From positions 310,001-374,000 of the forward strand of contig JAXGMA010000001.1 in the NCBI GenBank assembly GCA_040768905.1: 64,000 bases of DNA, in the 5' to 3' direction. The stretch is from SZUA-584 sp040768905. Lineage in GTDB: Bacteria; Bacillota; Clostridia; Christensenellales; SZUA-584. Position numbers and translations under genes: made by a program. This document shows, piece by piece, positions 62,845 through 64,000 of the stretch. The first letter of the stretch is position 1; each line of letters starts with the position of its first letter. The notes beneath the pieces are model-generated. The model was not told where the DNA came from. It saw only the letters and a list, made by a program, of their open reading frames with translations, and did no database searches.

Positions 62845-64000
62845 GTGCAAACCTATCAAAGCCTGGAACCTCACGATACAAAACTATACGACCCTTTTGA
62901 GCCCTTTTTTTGTGAACAGCTGGGCATGTTTGAATCACTGGGGATCGCTGAAGACTGTTGTTTCGTATGGGAAGCAGATCTTAAATCAGGCATGATCGTC
63001 AAAACGAATATGGACAATAATACTCAAACCCGAATGCAATACGAGGATTTTTTGCAGAAAATCCGCAACGATGATATTTTGAAACTGGAAACGCAGATCA
63101 ACGCTGATTTGGGGCAAAGCCGCCGTACAATAGATGTGGACATACATATAAAAGCCAACGGCGCATATCGGCCGCACAGGATCAAGGGTATAATTTTTCA
63201 CGGCAGCACAGGCTGCTATGCGGCGGGGTATGCGTATGATTTGGAGGCTGCCAGCGCGAAGACCGCCAAGCTTGAATACCTGAAGACTCATGACCTTCTC
63301 ACAGGTCTTTATAATACGCAGACTCTTGAAGCACAGTTCAAAGAGATATCAAGATATGGTATGTATCCGCAGACCTTGATCGTTGCGCATATAGACTGCT
63401 TTAAGGAAATCAACGATGCGCTCGGATACCATGCGGGCAATACGCTTATACAAAACGTGGCAGAAGTGATGCGCGAATGCTTTTTTGATGCAGAGATCGT
63501 CGCACGGATAGGAGGCGGAGAGTACTGTGCGGTTTATGCAGGCAAAAGCTTGATAGAAACAGACCATAAGATCAAACATGCGCAGATGGCGCTTCATGGC
63601 ATGTATCTGAACCTGATCAAAGCGGAAGTCAGCTTTGGATACGCGGCAGCAAACCAGAGCAGTGATTTTTCTGTGCTTTATAAGCAGGCGGCAAAGAAGA
63701 TCATCCGCAGTAGCAATGCACAAAAGATATTATCCAACAACTCAGTTATAGACAGCATAAATCGCATCATTGAAACCAAGTCGGGTTGGGGCAAAAGGCA
63801 AACGAGGCTTTTGAGCCTGTCTGCGCAGATCGCAAATCATCTTGCGTGCAGCGAGGAGTGTATCACAGAGACAAAGGTGCTGGCTAAAATTGCTGATATT
63901 GGCCTTGTCGGACTTGAAGACAGGCTGCTTATAAACCGCTTGAAGCTGGGCAGAGAAGAGCTGGCCGAATATCAAAAGCACATTGAGATCGGCCGCGCCA
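62845..64000 (+). CDS. GGDEF/HD-GYP protein with altered catalytic motifs (partial, runs off the right edge)
   Basis: 385 codons are visible from GTG 62845 (GGAGGG 6 nt upstream). Residues ~1-145 form a possible PAS-like sensor. The GGDEF domain follows (HDLLTGLYN; HIDCFKEINDALGYHAG), but the active-site loop at 223-227 reads GGGEY, so the essential acid is Gly and diguanylate cyclase activity is doubtful; no RxxD site precedes it. Next comes an HD-GYP-type start (LAKIADIGLVGLED), with the HD pair replaced by Ala350-Asp351. Both domains therefore look degenerate, and the protein may bind c-di-GMP rather than make or break it. The C-terminus is outside the window. Confidence 0.75.
   Translation, partial: MQTYQSLEPHDTKLYDPFEPFFCEQLGMFESLGIAEDCCFVWEADLKSGMIVKTNMDNNTQTRMQYEDFLQKIRNDDILKLETQINADLGQSRRTIDVDIHIKANGAYRPHRIKGIIFHGSTGCYAAGYAYDLEAASAKTAKLEYLKTHDLLTGLYNTQTLEAQFKEISRYGMYPQTLIVAHIDCFKEINDALGYHAGNTLIQNVAEVMRECFFDAEIVARIGGGEYCAVYAGKSLIETDHKIKHAQMALHGMYLNLIKAEVSFGYAAANQSSDFSVLYKQAAKKIIRSSNAQKILSNNSVIDSINRIIETKSGWGKRQTRLLSLSAQIANHLACSEECITETKVLAKIADIGLVGLEDRLLINRLKLGREELAEYQKHIEIGRA

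Overview
The window reads as chromosome of an anaerobic, spore-forming Clostridia-type Firmicute. Seen directly: the spore protease gpr next to spoIIP, a class II (B12-dependent) ribonucleotide reductase, a [FeFe]-hydrogenase-like protein, FeoA/FeoB with the small Cys-rich Feo partner, strong purine-rich ribosome binding sites, and sigma-A type promoters with 17-18 bp spacers. The genus cannot be fixed from sequence alone.

Layout. 1-5.0 kb: the tail of an unknown gene, then an operon of a single-chain B12-binding mutase, a hydantoinase/oxoprolinase-A-like ATPase and a GH88/GH105-like glycoside hydrolase. 5.2-7.8 kb (minus): copA preceded by a 42-codon ORF ending in Cys-Cys-Gly. 8-11.6 kb: sulfur metabolism (Rrf2, cysK, Rrf2 with three Cys, metY). 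11.7-13.3 kb: an AT-rich remnant of an integrative element beside tRNA-Arg(ACG), with a broken integrase, a lipoprotein, a repressor with its promoter/operator switch and the stump of a divergent gene. 13.5-17.3 kb: a TspO-like protein and a minus-strand esterase/acyltransferase/DUF6320 cassette. 17.5-18.5 kb: rplM-rpsI. 18.6-24.2 kb (minus): Rieske oxidoreductase, hydrogenase-like protein, DNA glycosylase and U32 protease-family protein, the last three with overlapping ends. 24.3-26.4 kb: YjzC-like protein, malQ, tRNA-Arg(CCG). 26.5-30.6 kb: lipoprotein, C-terminal remnant of a DUF4914 gene, and the feo operon with TTAGC/GCTAA operators in its promoter region.

30.8-39.1 kb: a nucleotidyltransferase-like protein lacking its catalytic motifs, pyridoxal kinase, tex with a HAD phosphatase, a large lipoprotein, and an HTH regulator with an alpha/beta hydrolase. 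39.2-44.9 kb: a serine-palmitoyltransferase-like enzyme, a cellulose-synthase-like GT2 with a PilZ domain, and an AmmeMemoRadiSam pair with fused MEMO and AMMECR1 domains. 45-57.5 kb: gpr, spoIIP, murI, nrdJ, an orphan anti-sigma-like protein, an EF-G paralogue, a small P-loop protein, and thrC-ylxP-trpS. 57.6-64 kb: a Gly/Cys-rich duplicated protein, a small Gln-rich protein, rmuC, DUF2975 with an HTH regulator and a 33-aa ORF, a yybP-ykoY (Mn2+) riboswitch upstream of a CaCA cation exchanger, tadA with an apparently leaderless promoter, and the start of a GGDEF/HD-GYP protein with altered catalytic motifs in both domains.

Most of the window is housekeeping. The parts that deserve a second look are the B12 mutase/HyuA-like/GH88 operon, the catalytically stripped proteins (nucleotidyltransferase-like, GGDEF/HD-GYP), the MEMO-AMMECR1 fusion, the serine-palmitoyltransferase-like enzyme, the duplicated Cys-rich protein and the Mn riboswitch on a CaCA exchanger. 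I did not find a CRISPR array, an insertion sequence, a restriction system or an evident defence system.
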